64,000 bases of DNA from Comamonadaceae bacterium (GTDB lineage Bacteria; Pseudomonadota; Gammaproteobacteria; Burkholderiales; Burkholderiaceae_C). A program made the translations under genes and the position numbers. The notes below the pieces were generated by a model. It was not told the origin of the DNA. It ran no database searches and saw only the letters and a program-made list of their open reading frames with translations. How positions within the stretch are numbered: position 1 is the first letter of the stretch; each line of letters begins with the position of its first letter. Shown here piece by piece: positions 1 to 8,343 of the stretch. The stretch spans positions 20,597 through 84,596 of the forward strand of contig JAECRA010000011.1 of assembly GCA_015999985.1 (NCBI GenBank), in the 5' to 3' direction.

Positions 1-394
1 TTTCGCGTTTTCCGTCGCGGCCTTCGAACACCAGGGTCAGCGGCACGGACTCGCCTTCTTTGACTTGCTGTTTGAGGTCCATCAGCATGACGTGATGACC
101 GCCTGGTTTTAGCTCCACCGCTTTGCCAGCAGGCAGATCGAGGGCGGGGATATGTCGCATCTTCATGACATTTTCTTGCATGGCCATTTCATGCACTTCT
201 ACTACGGGTGTCAGTGGCGAGCTTGCAGACACCAGTTTGCTGTCTTGAGCAGCCTGGATCTGCATGAACGCGCCGGTCGCCTTTTGCTGCGGCACAGTCG
301 CCCTGACCCAGGCATTGGTCACGGTCACTTGTGCGTGGGCAGCGGATGCGAAAAACGAGGCGGCGATGACGATGGATGCGATTGAGATTTTCAT
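1..394 (-). CDS. PCuAC-family periplasmic copper chaperone (3' end cut by window edge)
   Basis: The translation starts with a Sec signal peptide (MKISIASIVIAASFFASAAHA, cleavage after AHA). It continues with the PCuAC fold and a Cu(I)-binding H-M/H-M pattern: HEM-A-M...MKMRHIP, then about 20 residues later GGHHVMLMDL. PCuAC proteins (DUF461, PF04314) carry Cu(I) in the periplasm, typically to the CuA site of cytochrome oxidase or within copper-uptake loci. The ATG is at 394-392. The stop codon lies left of the window, so the C-terminus is not seen. The DUF2946 gene upstream on the same strand is also copper-associated in many Betaproteobacteria. Family assignment is firm; the exact partner is inferred. 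Confidence 0.9.
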   Translation of the reverse strand, partial: MKISIASIVIAASFFASAAHAQVTVTNAWVRATVPQQKATGAFMQIQAAQDSKLVSASSPLTPVVEVHEMAMQENVMKMRHIPALDLPAGKAVELKPGGHHVMLMDLKQQVKEGESVPLTLVFEGRDGKRE

Positions 395-731
395 GTGGAT
401 GTCTTTGAGTGAATTGGGTCAGAGGGTAATTGCAAGCCCATCGCGAACCTGAGTTATCCAGCAGCGGCTGGATAGATTTAACGCGTCGCGAGATTTGTCG
501 ATAGCTTGCTTGATGGCTGAAGCCGCCAACGGTCGCGGCGAAATCGCAGAGCATTCAATTGGTCGGTCCTTGAATGCAGCACAGATCAAATGACTGATCC
601 ACACAGCAGGCCGGCTTTTTTTGCAGCTGAGGCTCAAATAAATGAGTCTTCGTTGGCAAGGCCCCGGCCATGATCGTCATGACTTGTGACCTTTGGCACC
701 GATCTATCCGACGCGGTGCCGACGAAAAAAC
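395..731. other. Intergenic region between DUF2946 and PCuAC genes
   Basis: No convincing gene is seen. It holds an inverted repeat GGCACCG (695-701) / CGGTGCC (714-720) just beyond the DUF2946 stop, without a T-run that would make it a standard terminator on either strand. Short open frames here have no family resemblance and no ribosome binding site. Confidence 0.5.
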
Positions 732-1091
732 TCAGACGAGGGCGGGCGGACCGCGAGGGGGTAGCGGTGCGCCTGCAATGGCGGCAACAGGCTCTGCGAC
801 CTCAGGCTTGGGCAGGTGAGACGGCGCAGGAGCGCTAGTTCTGACAACGCTCAGCGGCGGAAGCGGTAAGGCGGGCCCTAAGCAAAGCGAGCAGTCCAGT
901 GTGTGCTGTACATCGCTTGCGGCCAGGTTCTCGTCATCAAGGAACACGACTTTCATCGCGCCGCCTGCCGCACAGACTATTTCCGAAGCCTTGGGCTGGA
1001 CGATAGGTGAGGCTGTGGCAACGCCGAGCATCAGCATGAACCACGCCAATACCAGGCGGGTCAGGATGGATGAAGTGCGCAGCGCATGCAT
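732..1091 (-). CDS. DUF2946-like small exported protein with CxxC motif
   Basis: A 119-residue protein with an N-terminal hydrophobic signal/anchor (residues about 8-28, LTRLVLAWFMLMLGVATASP), a Cys near residue 40 (VCAAGG), and a central HTLDCSLCLG motif. It ends in a Pro/Ala-rich tail. The signal, the D-x-H...CxLC motif and the small size match DUF2946 proteins, which often sit beside PCuAC chaperones and TonB receptors in copper-responsive loci. The PCuAC gene follows on the same strand after about 340 bp. No biochemical role is established for the family; metal binding through the CxxC is an inference. Confidence 0.7.
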   Translation of the reverse strand: MHALRTSSILTRLVLAWFMLMLGVATASPIVQPKASEIVCAAGGAMKVVFLDDENLAASDVQHTLDCSLCLGPALPLPPLSVVRTSAPAPSHLPKPEVAEPVAAIAGAPLPPRGPPALV

Positions 1092-1376
1092 GGGCCAATT
1101 ATCGGTGAAAACCCTTTGGCCCCCTTGAGTGCGGGTTTGCCACCGTCCGGGGGTAGATTGTTCTTCCAGCTATCTGCCGAGTTCCGCTTGTCGAAAGATA
1201 GCCTCGATGAATCAGTTCTTACAGGCTTCACGATGCTTTACACGCCCGTCATAAGCCGACGCCCTGGGTGCATCTAAGCTGATTGCCAGCGTAGGTTCGC
1301 ATTCAGCAATGGGCCGTGACCCCTTGTGAATGGCATGAGAACGACGAGTCTTCAACCCCCTTAAAGGAGTATTCCC

Positions 1377-1820
1377 ATGAACGCACGCGGCATCATCGCT
1401 TTGACGGCTATGGCCTTTGGTCTCAGTGCAGGCGTGGCTAACGCGCAACCCTATTCTCAGGACCGCCACGGCAAAGGCCCGAACAAGGAGCAGTCTCGCC
1501 ATCACTTCCCGTCGCGCGATGCTCACAAGCACGACCGCCATGCGGGGCCGCAGCGTGGCCCCCACTATCAGCCACCGGTTGCAGTTCATGTCCGCCCGCC
1601 TGTTCACGCGCATCGCGGCCGAGGCGCGGGTCCTGGGCGACATTTCTACCGGGGCGATCGGCTGCCCACCTATTACCGGACTCAGCATTACGTGGTCAGT
1701 GATTGGCGCGGCCACCATTTGAGCGCCCCTCCCCGTGGGCACCGCTGGGTTCAGGTGGGGGGCGACTATGTCCTGATAGCCATCGCCACAGGCATCATCG
1801 CGCAGCTCGTTCTCAATTGA
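1377..1820 (+). CDS. RcnB-like periplasmic protein
   Basis: A 147-residue protein with a clear signal peptide (residues 1-23, ending GVANA). A His/Arg/Pro-rich linker follows, then the conserved RcnB tail (about residues 93-145: GDRLPTYYRTQHYVVSDW, then a Gly-Asp-Tyr-Val-Leu-Ile-Ala motif and a final hydrophobic stretch). RcnB of E. coli modulates Ni/Co efflux; most members of this family (PF11776) are uncharacterised. Start choice is supported by AAAGGAG seven bases before the ATG. It is encoded opposite the neighbouring copper genes and its own metal is not known; the many His residues are suggestive only. Confidence 0.75.
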   Translation: MNARGIIALTAMAFGLSAGVANAQPYSQDRHGKGPNKEQSRHHFPSRDAHKHDRHAGPQRGPHYQPPVAVHVRPPVHAHRGRGAGPGRHFYRGDRLPTYYRTQHYVVSDWRGHHLSAPPRGHRWVQVGGDYVLIAIATGIIAQLVLN

Positions 1821-1934
1821 TGATCGTAGGAGGCCGCGTAGTGATAAACGGGGCATCGGCTCAGGGCGAACACGGCCTTGGCCGATGGCTTCCGACGCGA
1901 GAATCTTTTCGGTTAACCTGGCTCCTAGCCGAAC

Positions 1935-2684
1935 TCAGGTTCTTGGCTTCTTGACCAGCACCGGCTCGCTGCGGTAGCGGTCGGGGAAAAGACGCTTGAG
2001 CCCGTCCACCTTGGGCAGATCATTGATGGCGATATACGGATTGCGGGGATTCTCGGTCATATAGTCCTGGTGGGACATCTCGGCCGGGTAGAAGCTGGGC
2101 TTGTCTTCTAAGCGCGTCACTATGGCCTTGGGGTACACGCGCGCTGCGTTCAATTGCGCCACGTAAGCCTGGGCCACCTTGAGCTGCGCTGCGTCGCTGG
2201 CAAAGATGGCGGAACGGTACTGTGTTCCGACATCGGGCCCCTGACGGTTGAGCTGAGTGGGGTCATGCGCCACCGAGAAAAATATCTGCAGCAGGGTGCC
2301 GTAGCTCACCTGAGCCGGGTCGTATGTGACTTCTACTGATTCGGCATGGTTAGTATTGCCTCGGCTGACCTGCTCATAGGCCGCCGTGCTTGCCGCACCA
2401 CCGCTATAGCCCGATACCGCACGCTGCACGCCTTTGACATGCTGGAACACGCCTTGCACACCCCAGAAACAGCCGCCTGCAAATATGGCACGCTGCGGCG
2501 CTTGGCTACCAGCGGGGAGATCTTGTGCCGGGGCCGGAATGCGCACTGCTTCTTCCGCGGAATAGGCTCTTCTTTGCCAGAGCAGTCCGCCACCTAGGAG
2601 AACAGAGCTGCCCACCAGGATCTGGAGCAGGTTGCGACGGCTGGGCGCAGACCGTGAAGAATCAGAAGTTTTCATGTCATTCAT
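1935..2684 (-). CDS. msrA: Exported peptide methionine-(S)-sulfoxide reductase MsrA
   Basis: Reduces Met-S-sulfoxide in proteins. The catalytic motif GGCFWG lies at residues 70-75 (Cys72), with the expected downstream GYSGG, HAE, and DPTQLNRQGPDVGTQYRS blocks. The N-terminus (SRRNLLQILVGSSVLLGG, residues 15-32) is a Tat-type signal, so the enzyme should act in the periplasm. Cys72 is the only cysteine in the protein; the resolving cysteines of many MsrA proteins are absent, so recycling must involve a direct reductant or an external thiol. It lies 49 bp downstream of msrB on the same strand, probably one operon. Met4 is an alternative start. Confidence 0.95.
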   Translation of the reverse strand: MNDMKTSDSSRSAPSRRNLLQILVGSSVLLGGGLLWQRRAYSAEEAVRIPAPAQDLPAGSQAPQRAIFAGGCFWGVQGVFQHVKGVQRAVSGYSGGAASTAAYEQVSRGNTNHAESVEVTYDPAQVSYGTLLQIFFSVAHDPTQLNRQGPDVGTQYRSAIFASDAAQLKVAQAYVAQLNAARVYPKAIVTRLEDKPSFYPAEMSHQDYMTENPRNPYIAINDLPKVDGLKRLFPDRYRSEPVLVKKPRT

Positions 2685-2733
2685 CCAAAAGTGAAGGCGT
2701 AAGCTGAAATACCTGGGTCCAGGAATTCGATGC

Positions 2734-3231
2734 TCAAGCGGGCTTGGGCGAGAACGTGAGCGACAGGCCGTTCATGCAGTAGCGCAGCCCAGTCGGAGGA
2801 GGGCCGTCCTCAAAGACATGGCCCAGGTGGCCGCCGCATCGCCTACAGTGGGCTTCTGTGCGAACCATGCCATAGCCACGGTCGGTACGAGTCCTCACGG
2901 CGTTGTCCAGGGGTTTATAGAAGCTGGGCCAGCCGGTGTTGCTTTCGAACTTGGTGGAGGAAGAAAACAGGGGTAAAGCGCAACCTGCGCATGCAAACGT
3001 GCCTGTGCGCTTCTCGCCATTGAGTGGACTGCTTCCGGGCCGCTCCGTGCCCTCCTTGCGCAGAACGGCGTACTGCTGTGGACTGAGCCGCGTTTTCCAT
3101 TCTGCATCTGAGTAGTTCACCTCGAAGGTCTCGGAGGCTGCCGCTGCGACCGCGTTGCGGTGAAACAGCCCGGTCAGAAGTGCGCCGGTAGAAGCGGCTG
3201 TGCCCAGGAGCAAGTGTCGTCTGGTGGTCAT
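2734..3231 (-). CDS. msrB: Exported peptide methionine-(R)-sulfoxide reductase MsrB
   Basis: Reduces Met-R-sulfoxide. The 165-residue protein has zinc-ligand pairs CAGC (81, 84) and CRRC (129, 132), the HLGHVFEDGPPPTGLRYCMN block, and catalytic Cys152. Residues 1-31 form a Tat signal (TTRRHLLLG followed by a hydrophobic stretch, cleavage near AVAAAA), placing it in the periplasm like the MsrA encoded just downstream. Together they can repair both diastereomers of oxidised envelope methionines. It is divergent from a two-component system at 3411 across about 180 bp, which suggests but does not prove that this system controls the pair. Confidence 0.95.
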   Translation of the reverse strand: MTTRRHLLLGTAASTGALLTGLFHRNAVAAAASETFEVNYSDAEWKTRLSPQQYAVLRKEGTERPGSSPLNGEKRTGTFACAGCALPLFSSSTKFESNTGWPSFYKPLDNAVRTRTDRGYGMVRTEAHCRRCGGHLGHVFEDGPPPTGLRYCMNGLSLTFSPKPA

Positions 3232-3410
3232 GGCATCGGCTTTCTAGAGAGAAAGAGAGAATGCCAGTCAGCTTACAGGCGCAGGGTCTCGAAGTCTTCA
3301 CGCAAAGTTAAAAGATTCGTGATAACTGTGGGCCTTAACCTCAGGATTGCGCACAATGTGAAAAAGCGAGCGGTTGCCGCGCTGTCACCTACATTGAAGA
3401 GCCTTCATTT

Positions 3411-4127
3411 ATGAGCACTGCCCGCCGCGTCCTGCTGGTTGAGGACGACGCCCACATCTCCGATCTTTTATTGCTCCATCTGCGCGACGAAGGCCTGGAG
3501 GTGGTTCACTGCGCGCGCGGCGATGACGGCTTGGCGCAATTGGAGCGTGGGGGATGGGACGCGCTGGTGCTGGACATCATGCTGCCCGGCGTTGATGGCC
3601 TGGAGATTTGTCGACGGGCGCGTGCCATGACGCGCTACACCCCCATCATTATCATCAGCGCCCGGTCCAGCGAAGTGCACCGCATTCTTGGCTTGGAAAT
3701 TGGCGCGGACGACTACCTTACCAAACCATTTTCCGTGCTGGAGTTGGTAGCCCGTGTAAAAGCCCTGTTGCGCCGCGTGGATGCGCTGGCGCAGAACGCA
3801 CGCCTGGAGTCTGGCCAGCTTTCCATTCATGGACTGACCATCGACCCGGTAACGCGTGACGCACGCCTTGAAGGCCAAAGACTTGATCTGACGCCACGAG
3901 AGTTTGACCTTCTGTACTTCTTTGCTCGCCAGCCGGGCAAGGTGTTCTCTCGCATGGATTTGCTGAACGCTGTATGGGGATATCAGCACGAAGGCTACGA
4001 GCACACGGTCAACACCCACATCAACCGGCTTAGAGCCAAGGTGGAGCCCAACCCGACAGAGCCTGTGCGCATCCTCACGGTTTGGGGGCGTGGCTACAAG
4101 TTTGCCGAAGACGGGGAAGGCCAATGA
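3411..4127 (+). CDS. OmpR-family response regulator
   Basis: A 238-residue regulator. The receiver domain (residues 5-118) has the acidic pocket E11/D12/D13, phospho-acceptor Asp55 (VLDIMLPG) and Lys105 (YLTKPF). A winged-helix DNA-binding domain follows (about 130-235, LTPREFDLLYFFARQPGKVFSR...HINRLRAKVE...VWGRGYKF). Its stop overlaps the start of the histidine kinase gene (ATGA), so the pair is translationally coupled. Divergent adjacency to msrB-msrA suggests a role in envelope oxidative stress similar in logic to E. coli HprRS/MsrPQ; this is by analogy only. Confidence 0.92.
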   Translation: MSTARRVLLVEDDAHISDLLLLHLRDEGLEVVHCARGDDGLAQLERGGWDALVLDIMLPGVDGLEICRRARAMTRYTPIIIISARSSEVHRILGLEIGADDYLTKPFSVLELVARVKALLRRVDALAQNARLESGQLSIHGLTIDPVTRDARLEGQRLDLTPREFDLLYFFARQPGKVFSRMDLLNAVWGYQHEGYEHTVNTHINRLRAKVEPNPTEPVRILTVWGRGYKFAEDGEGQ

Positions 4128-5608
4128 GCCTGAAGCTCACGCTCACGCAGCGGCTGGCCCTGGTGTTTGCCGTGCTGCTGCTGATTTGCAGCGGCACGTC
4201 GGCATGGCTGCAGGTGCGCTCCAATCGCATGCATGAGTTGGAGGTGGTCCAGGCGCTTTCACGTGATGTGGCAGAGAGCATCGCGCGGGACGCCCAACTC
4301 ACGGATGCCAACGGCCTCATGCCCGGTGCCGTTCGTAATCTTTTCAACCAGCTCATGATGGTCAACCCCAGTGTAGAGGTTTACCTACTGGAGCCTGATG
4401 GCCGCATCGCAGGACACGCAGCACCTGAAGGCCGCCTGCGCCGTGACCAGGTAGACCTGGCTCCCGTGCGCCAATTTCTGGAAGGTCGCATGCTGCCCAT
4501 TCTGGGCGACGATCCACGCAGCTCGGATGGCCGAAAGGTGTTCAGCGCCGCTCCCTTGAGTGTGGACGGTAAGCAGGTCGGCTTCATTTATGTGGTGCTG
4601 CTGGGGGAGGCGCATGACCTGCTTGCAGCCAAGGGATCTGCCAATGCGGTGTTGAAGACGGCCTTGCTCTCGATTGGAATGGTGGCGTTGTTGTGCCTGG
4701 CCGCCGGCCTGGTGGCGTTTGCGCTCATTACGCGACCGTTACGTCGGTTGACTGAGTCAGTGCGCCGTTTCGATATCGACGGCCCACCACCTGAGCTTTC
4801 CTCTCTGCTGCCCGGAAGCAGCGAGAAGGGCCAGGACGAGATTGCCGTGTTGGATTCCGCTTACCGGCAGATGGTCCGGCGCATGGGGGAACAATGGAAA
4901 GCGCTTACGCGCCAGGACCAGGAGCGCAGGGAGTTGATTGCCAACGTGTCGCATGACCTGCGCACACCTTTGTCTTCTCTGCATGGCTACCTGGAAACAC
5001 TGCTACTCAAAGACGCTACTTTGGAGCCGTCGGAGCGGCGTCGCTACCTCGGGATTGCGCTGGAGCAGAGCCGGAACGTGGGGGCTCTTTCCCAGAGTCT
5101 GTTCGAACTGGCACGATTGGAATACGGCTTTGTCCAGCCTGAGCCAGAAGCTTTTTCCCTGGTTGACCTGGTGCAAGACGTGTTCCAGAAATTTGAGCTG
5201 CGTGCGCAGGCGCAGCATGTGCAGTTGGAAGCGGAGTTTCCTCCGCAGTTGCCTTCGGCCTGGGCGGACTTGGGAATGATTGAACGCGTCCTTAGCAATT
5301 TGCTGGACAACGCCCTTCGGTACACACCTGCGGGTGGGAGGGTTCGGGTTGCGCTTGTCGTCAAGGGCGAGCAGCTTGACATTTCGGTGAGTGATTCGGG
5401 CCCTGGTATAGCTCCCGAGCTTCGCGAGGGGTTGTTTCGCAGGCCCTTCACGGTGGGCGGTGCGCGTCGTGATGGTGGCCTGGGGCTGCGCATCGTGCAC
5501 ACCATGCTGGAGCTTCAAGGAAGCGCGATCAAACTGGCGGAAACAGGGGGCTCTGGCGCCAGCTTTCAGTTTTCCCTGCCGCGTGCTGCGGAGAATCAAG
5601 CTTCTTGA
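4124..5608 (+). CDS. Membrane sensor histidine kinase
   Basis: I place the start at the ATG overlapping the regulator stop (494 residues); an upstream in-frame start at 4082 lies inside the regulator. Architecture: TM1 (about 9-30), periplasmic sensor of about 150 residues, TM2 (about 185-208), HAMP, HisKA with His277 (LIANVSHDLRTPLSSLHGYL), and HATPase_c with NLLDNALRYTPAGG, SDSGPGIAPE and GGLGLRIV. The sensed signal cannot be read from sequence. The last 13 bp overlap the convergent Mrr-like gene. Confidence 0.92.
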   Translation: MSLKLTLTQRLALVFAVLLLICSGTSAWLQVRSNRMHELEVVQALSRDVAESIARDAQLTDANGLMPGAVRNLFNQLMMVNPSVEVYLLEPDGRIAGHAAPEGRLRRDQVDLAPVRQFLEGRMLPILGDDPRSSDGRKVFSAAPLSVDGKQVGFIYVVLLGEAHDLLAAKGSANAVLKTALLSIGMVALLCLAAGLVAFALITRPLRRLTESVRRFDIDGPPPELSSLLPGSSEKGQDEIAVLDSAYRQMVRRMGEQWKALTRQDQERRELIANVSHDLRTPLSSLHGYLETLLLKDATLEPSERRRYLGIALEQSRNVGALSQSLFELARLEYGFVQPEPEAFSLVDLVQDVFQKFELRAQAQHVQLEAEFPPQLPSAWADLGMIERVLSNLLDNALRYTPAGGRVRVALVVKGEQLDISVSDSGPGIAPELREGLFRRPFTVGGARRDGGLGLRIVHTMLELQGSAIKLAETGGSGASFQFSLPRAAENQAS

Positions 5609-6531
5609 ATCTCCCTGGTGCCCCGGCAGCCTGAAGTGAAGTCTGGGCAGCCCCAGAAGGCTTTCCCAGGTGTGGGGCCTCGCTTGGCTACTTTGCGAAC
5701 CATCGGTTTCGCGCAAACAGGACAGAACGGCTCGGCGCTGCCTTGGGGCTTGAGTGGAGCACCAGGGACGGGTGGTGAAACAGCCGATTCAGAGAGGTGG
5801 GCTTGTGTTCTCACCGATGGTGACGGGACTGCCGGCGCCACGGTTTCATGGATGCTGACCTTTGCACTAGCCTCGCGCAGCAGCTTCATCAGGGCGGAAC
5901 CGTCCATCAACTGGATGTTGCGTCCGTTGGCGAAAGCTGAAGCCTCTTTGGTAAAGCTCCCGGATGTCACTACAAAACCACCCGCCGCGCCATAGGCAGC
6001 CATCAACCCATACATCTCCCGCACAATGGGAACGCCCACTTTGAAGGCTTTCCACTGCTTGCACTGCACGAGGTACTTTTCACCAGCCTTGTTAAGCACG
6101 AGGTCGACGCCGCCATCCGCACCGCCTCCCCCAATTTCTTTGACGGAATAGCCACGGCGCCTGAACCCTTCTCCGACCAATATCTCGAACTGTTGCCAAG
6201 TCATGCCTTGCAAGGCGTCTGCACTGCTGCTTGCGGCGGTGGTTTCCAGAAGGGTTCGTCTGCGATGCTTGCGAAGTGCCGAAACGAAAGCACCCAGCAA
6301 ACAGAGAGCAGGAAGAATATATTGGCCGAAAGTAGCGAAGGTACGCAGACCGGCGCTCAGTACGAACTGCCCCATCTGTTGAGTGGATGTGGCCGCAGGA
6401 AGAGGGCGCTCAGCCAGGCCATGAAGTAGCCAATAGCTCACCAAAGCCAAGGCTACACCCAACCACCACGGCAACATGGCCACCAGATCCATCAGGTCTT
6501 CAGCAGTGCTGGACTTACGCCTTCTTGCCAT
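5596..6531 (-). CDS. Membrane-anchored Mrr-like endonuclease with topoisomerase-type zinc finger
   Basis: A 311-residue protein with three parts. Two N-terminal membrane segments (about 17-38 and 66-86) come first. An Mrr_cat/REase-fold domain (about 108-230) follows, with the nuclease signature GGGGADGGVDL (Asp143) and QCKQWK (Gln156, Lys158). The C-terminus holds a Cys-rich element (about 270-307, CPVC...WGCPDF..GCRG) like the C4 fingers of topoisomerase I. The core is the PD-(D/E)xK nuclease of Mrr-type proteins, which cut modified or stressed DNA in some hosts. A ribosome site AAGGGGA precedes the ATG. No methyltransferase is nearby, so it is not a classical restriction system. Membrane tethering of a DNA-cutting domain is unusual, and its substrate is unknown. 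Confidence 0.85.
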   Translation of the reverse strand: MARRRKSSTAEDLMDLVAMLPWWLGVALALVSYWLLHGLAERPLPAATSTQQMGQFVLSAGLRTFATFGQYILPALCLLGAFVSALRKHRRRTLLETTAASSSADALQGMTWQQFEILVGEGFRRRGYSVKEIGGGGADGGVDLVLNKAGEKYLVQCKQWKAFKVGVPIVREMYGLMAAYGAAGGFVVTSGSFTKEASAFANGRNIQLMDGSALMKLLREASAKVSIHETVAPAVPSPSVRTQAHLSESAVSPPVPGAPLKPQGSAEPFCPVCAKPMVRKVAKRGPTPGKAFWGCPDFTSGCRGTREIQEA

Positions 6532-6550
6532 GGATGTCCCCTTCCGTCGT

Positions 6551-6573
6551 GTTTACCAATGAATTAAGTAAAC
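6551..6573. promoter_or_regulatory. Inverted repeat upstream of the Mrr-like gene
   Basis: GTTTAC (6551-6556) and GTAAAC (6568-6573) form a perfect inverted repeat with an 11-bp spacer, 20 bp before the Mrr-like start codon. Position and symmetry fit an operator; no regulator is assigned. Confidence 0.3.
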
Positions 6574-6638
6574 ATTTTGCTGCCTTTTGAAGGTGTTCCT
6601 GGGATCGCGGCCGTGGGTCGCGTGGATGGGCGCTTGCG

Positions 6639-7148
6639 TTAGTAGGTACCCATATAGTCGCGCTTGCCGATCTCAACTCCGTTGTGGCGCAAGATGTCAT
6701 AGACGGTGGTCACATGGAAGAAGAACTGCGGCAGACCATAGTGCAGAAGATAAGTGCTGGCGGTCAGCTTTCTTTCCTTGGGTGTACCGGGGCGCAGCAC
6801 GATCTCGCGGCTCTCGCTCGAATCAAATTGCTCTGGTTTGAAGGATTCAGTATGAGCAACAGCCTTGGCGATCAAGGCTTGCAGGTCAGCGAAGCTGACT
6901 TCGGTGTCAGGCCACGATGGCACTTCGGCGCCAGCCAGGCGGGATGAAATGCCTTTGGAAAAGTCTGAGGCGATCTGAACCTGGCGTACCAGCGGGAACA
7001 TGTCAGGAAACAGTCGCGCCTGCAGGAGGGCATTGGGATCGATATTTTTCTGCGTCGCGTGGTCTTCAGCTTTCTTGAGCACATCAGACATGGCGCGCAG
7101 CATTTGCTGCATGACGGGAACAGAGGCGGTGTACAAAGGGCTGGTCAT
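6639..7148 (-). CDS. DUF1993 family protein
   Basis: A 169-residue soluble protein beginning MTSPLYTASVPVMQQMLRAM. It has the features of DUF1993 (PF09351): an all-helical fold reminiscent of DinB/YfiT four-helix bundles, the RLFPDMFPLVRQVQIASDFSKG block and the conserved C-terminal LPQFFFHVTTVYDILRHNGVEIGKRDYMG segment. No function is established for the family. The gene stands alone on its strand, with the Mrr-like gene about 107 bp downstream. Confidence 0.85.
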   Translation of the reverse strand: MTSPLYTASVPVMQQMLRAMSDVLKKAEDHATQKNIDPNALLQARLFPDMFPLVRQVQIASDFSKGISSRLAGAEVPSWPDTEVSFADLQALIAKAVAHTESFKPEQFDSSESREIVLRPGTPKERKLTASTYLLHYGLPQFFFHVTTVYDILRHNGVEIGKRDYMGTY

Positions 7149-7242
7149 GGGGAATTCACTTTTAAATTAGGCGCGATGGCCGGGCTGGCTCGGCAGATGG
7201 GCTGCCGACTATGGGAGGCTAACAGCAAAAGGTTGAGCCTTC

Positions 7243-8319
7243 GTGAGCGACCTTCCGATCAATACACAATGCAGCATGGTAGAGACGCATAATCAAGTAC
7301 AAGATCCCGATCTTGTCCCCACCCACACGACCGCTGCGGCAGTTTCCATTGAACGCTGGGTAGCGCAGCACCATGGCATCCGTGCGCAGCATTGCTATTT
7401 GATCCGGCGAGGTCTGAACGACAACTATGCACTTCAGTCGATGGACGGAACTCGGTATGTGGTGCGCCTTTACTCGATCCGTCCGCGTGGAGGCTTCAAT
7501 ATTGATTTCGAATCCTCACTTCTGGCGCACTTGACTACCAAAGGTGCAGGGGTAGCATCAGGAGTTCCTGCGAGCAACGGGCGAACATACATCTCACTGA
7601 ATTTCCCGGAAGGTCCGCGCGCATTGGCCTTGTTCCGCCATGCGGAGGGCAGCACTCCTGACACGCTGGATGAATTTGAGTTGACCGGTCGCACGCTTGC
7701 TGAGATTCACAAAGCAGCACGTGACTATGCTGGTCCACCAAGCCTGTATACGCTTGACGGCCATCACTTGGCTGGTAAAAGCCTAGCCTATCTGCAAACG
7801 TACCCGGAACTGGGCGCGCCATTGTTGGACACCTACAGCCGTTTGATCCACGGCCTTCTTGAAGAGCTGGCGGTGGTGGAGGGCAGCCTTACCCGGGTGA
7901 TTTGCCATGGTGATACGCATGGGTTCAATAACCATGTATTCACGGATGCTGAGGGCTACAAGACAACGGTTTTTTTCGACTTCGATGACGCCGGGCCGGG
8001 TTTTTTGTCATACGACCTGAGCGTCATGCCATGGTCCTACCTGATTCGCAAGAGCCTCAAGCAACCCGACGATACGTTGCGCGAGCGTTGGGCACACTAC
8101 CTAAGCGGTTACCGTGCGGGCGGCGGTAATCCAACCGAGGCGGATTTGGCTGCGCTGCCTTTGTTCATACAACTGAGGCATCTATGGAACCTTGGGGAGG
8201 CGGTGGGGCGTTTGCACCACTGGGGTACGAGCTCTGCTCCTGTGACATGGCTGAGAAATCAGATTGAGGTGTTCGACGCCTGGAAAACGCTGGATTTCAC
8301 AAGTGAGTGGAATCCATGA
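7243..8319 (+). CDS. Phosphotransferase (APH/SrkA-like kinase fold)
   Basis: A protein-kinase-like phosphotransferase (PF01636). It has an N-lobe with YALQSMDGTRYVVRLY, the catalytic loop VICHGDTHGFNN (HGD at 222-224, Asn 229-230) and the metal-binding FDFDDAG motif about 30 residues later. The length (358 residues from the GTG at 7243, 347 from the ATG at 7276) matches SrkA/YihE and related choline- or homoserine-kinase-like enzymes. The substrate may be a protein, a small alcohol or an aminoglycoside-like compound and cannot be decided. The GTG has an AAAGG about ten bases upstream; the ATG has no clear ribosome site. Confidence 0.8.
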   Translation: MSDLPINTQCSMVETHNQVQDPDLVPTHTTAAAVSIERWVAQHHGIRAQHCYLIRRGLNDNYALQSMDGTRYVVRLYSIRPRGGFNIDFESSLLAHLTTKGAGVASGVPASNGRTYISLNFPEGPRALALFRHAEGSTPDTLDEFELTGRTLAEIHKAARDYAGPPSLYTLDGHHLAGKSLAYLQTYPELGAPLLDTYSRLIHGLLEELAVVEGSLTRVICHGDTHGFNNHVFTDAEGYKTTVFFDFDDAGPGFLSYDLSVMPWSYLIRKSLKQPDDTLRERWAHYLSGYRAGGGNPTEADLAALPLFIQLRHLWNLGEAVGRLHHWGTSSAPVTWLRNQIEVFDAWKTLDFTSEWNP

Positions 8320-8343
8320 CGCCAAGCGGTTTATCTTCTGTTG

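Noticed and set aside
695..720. Hairpin after the DUF2946 gene as a terminator
   Set aside because: A seven-bp stem exists, but no T-run follows on either strand.
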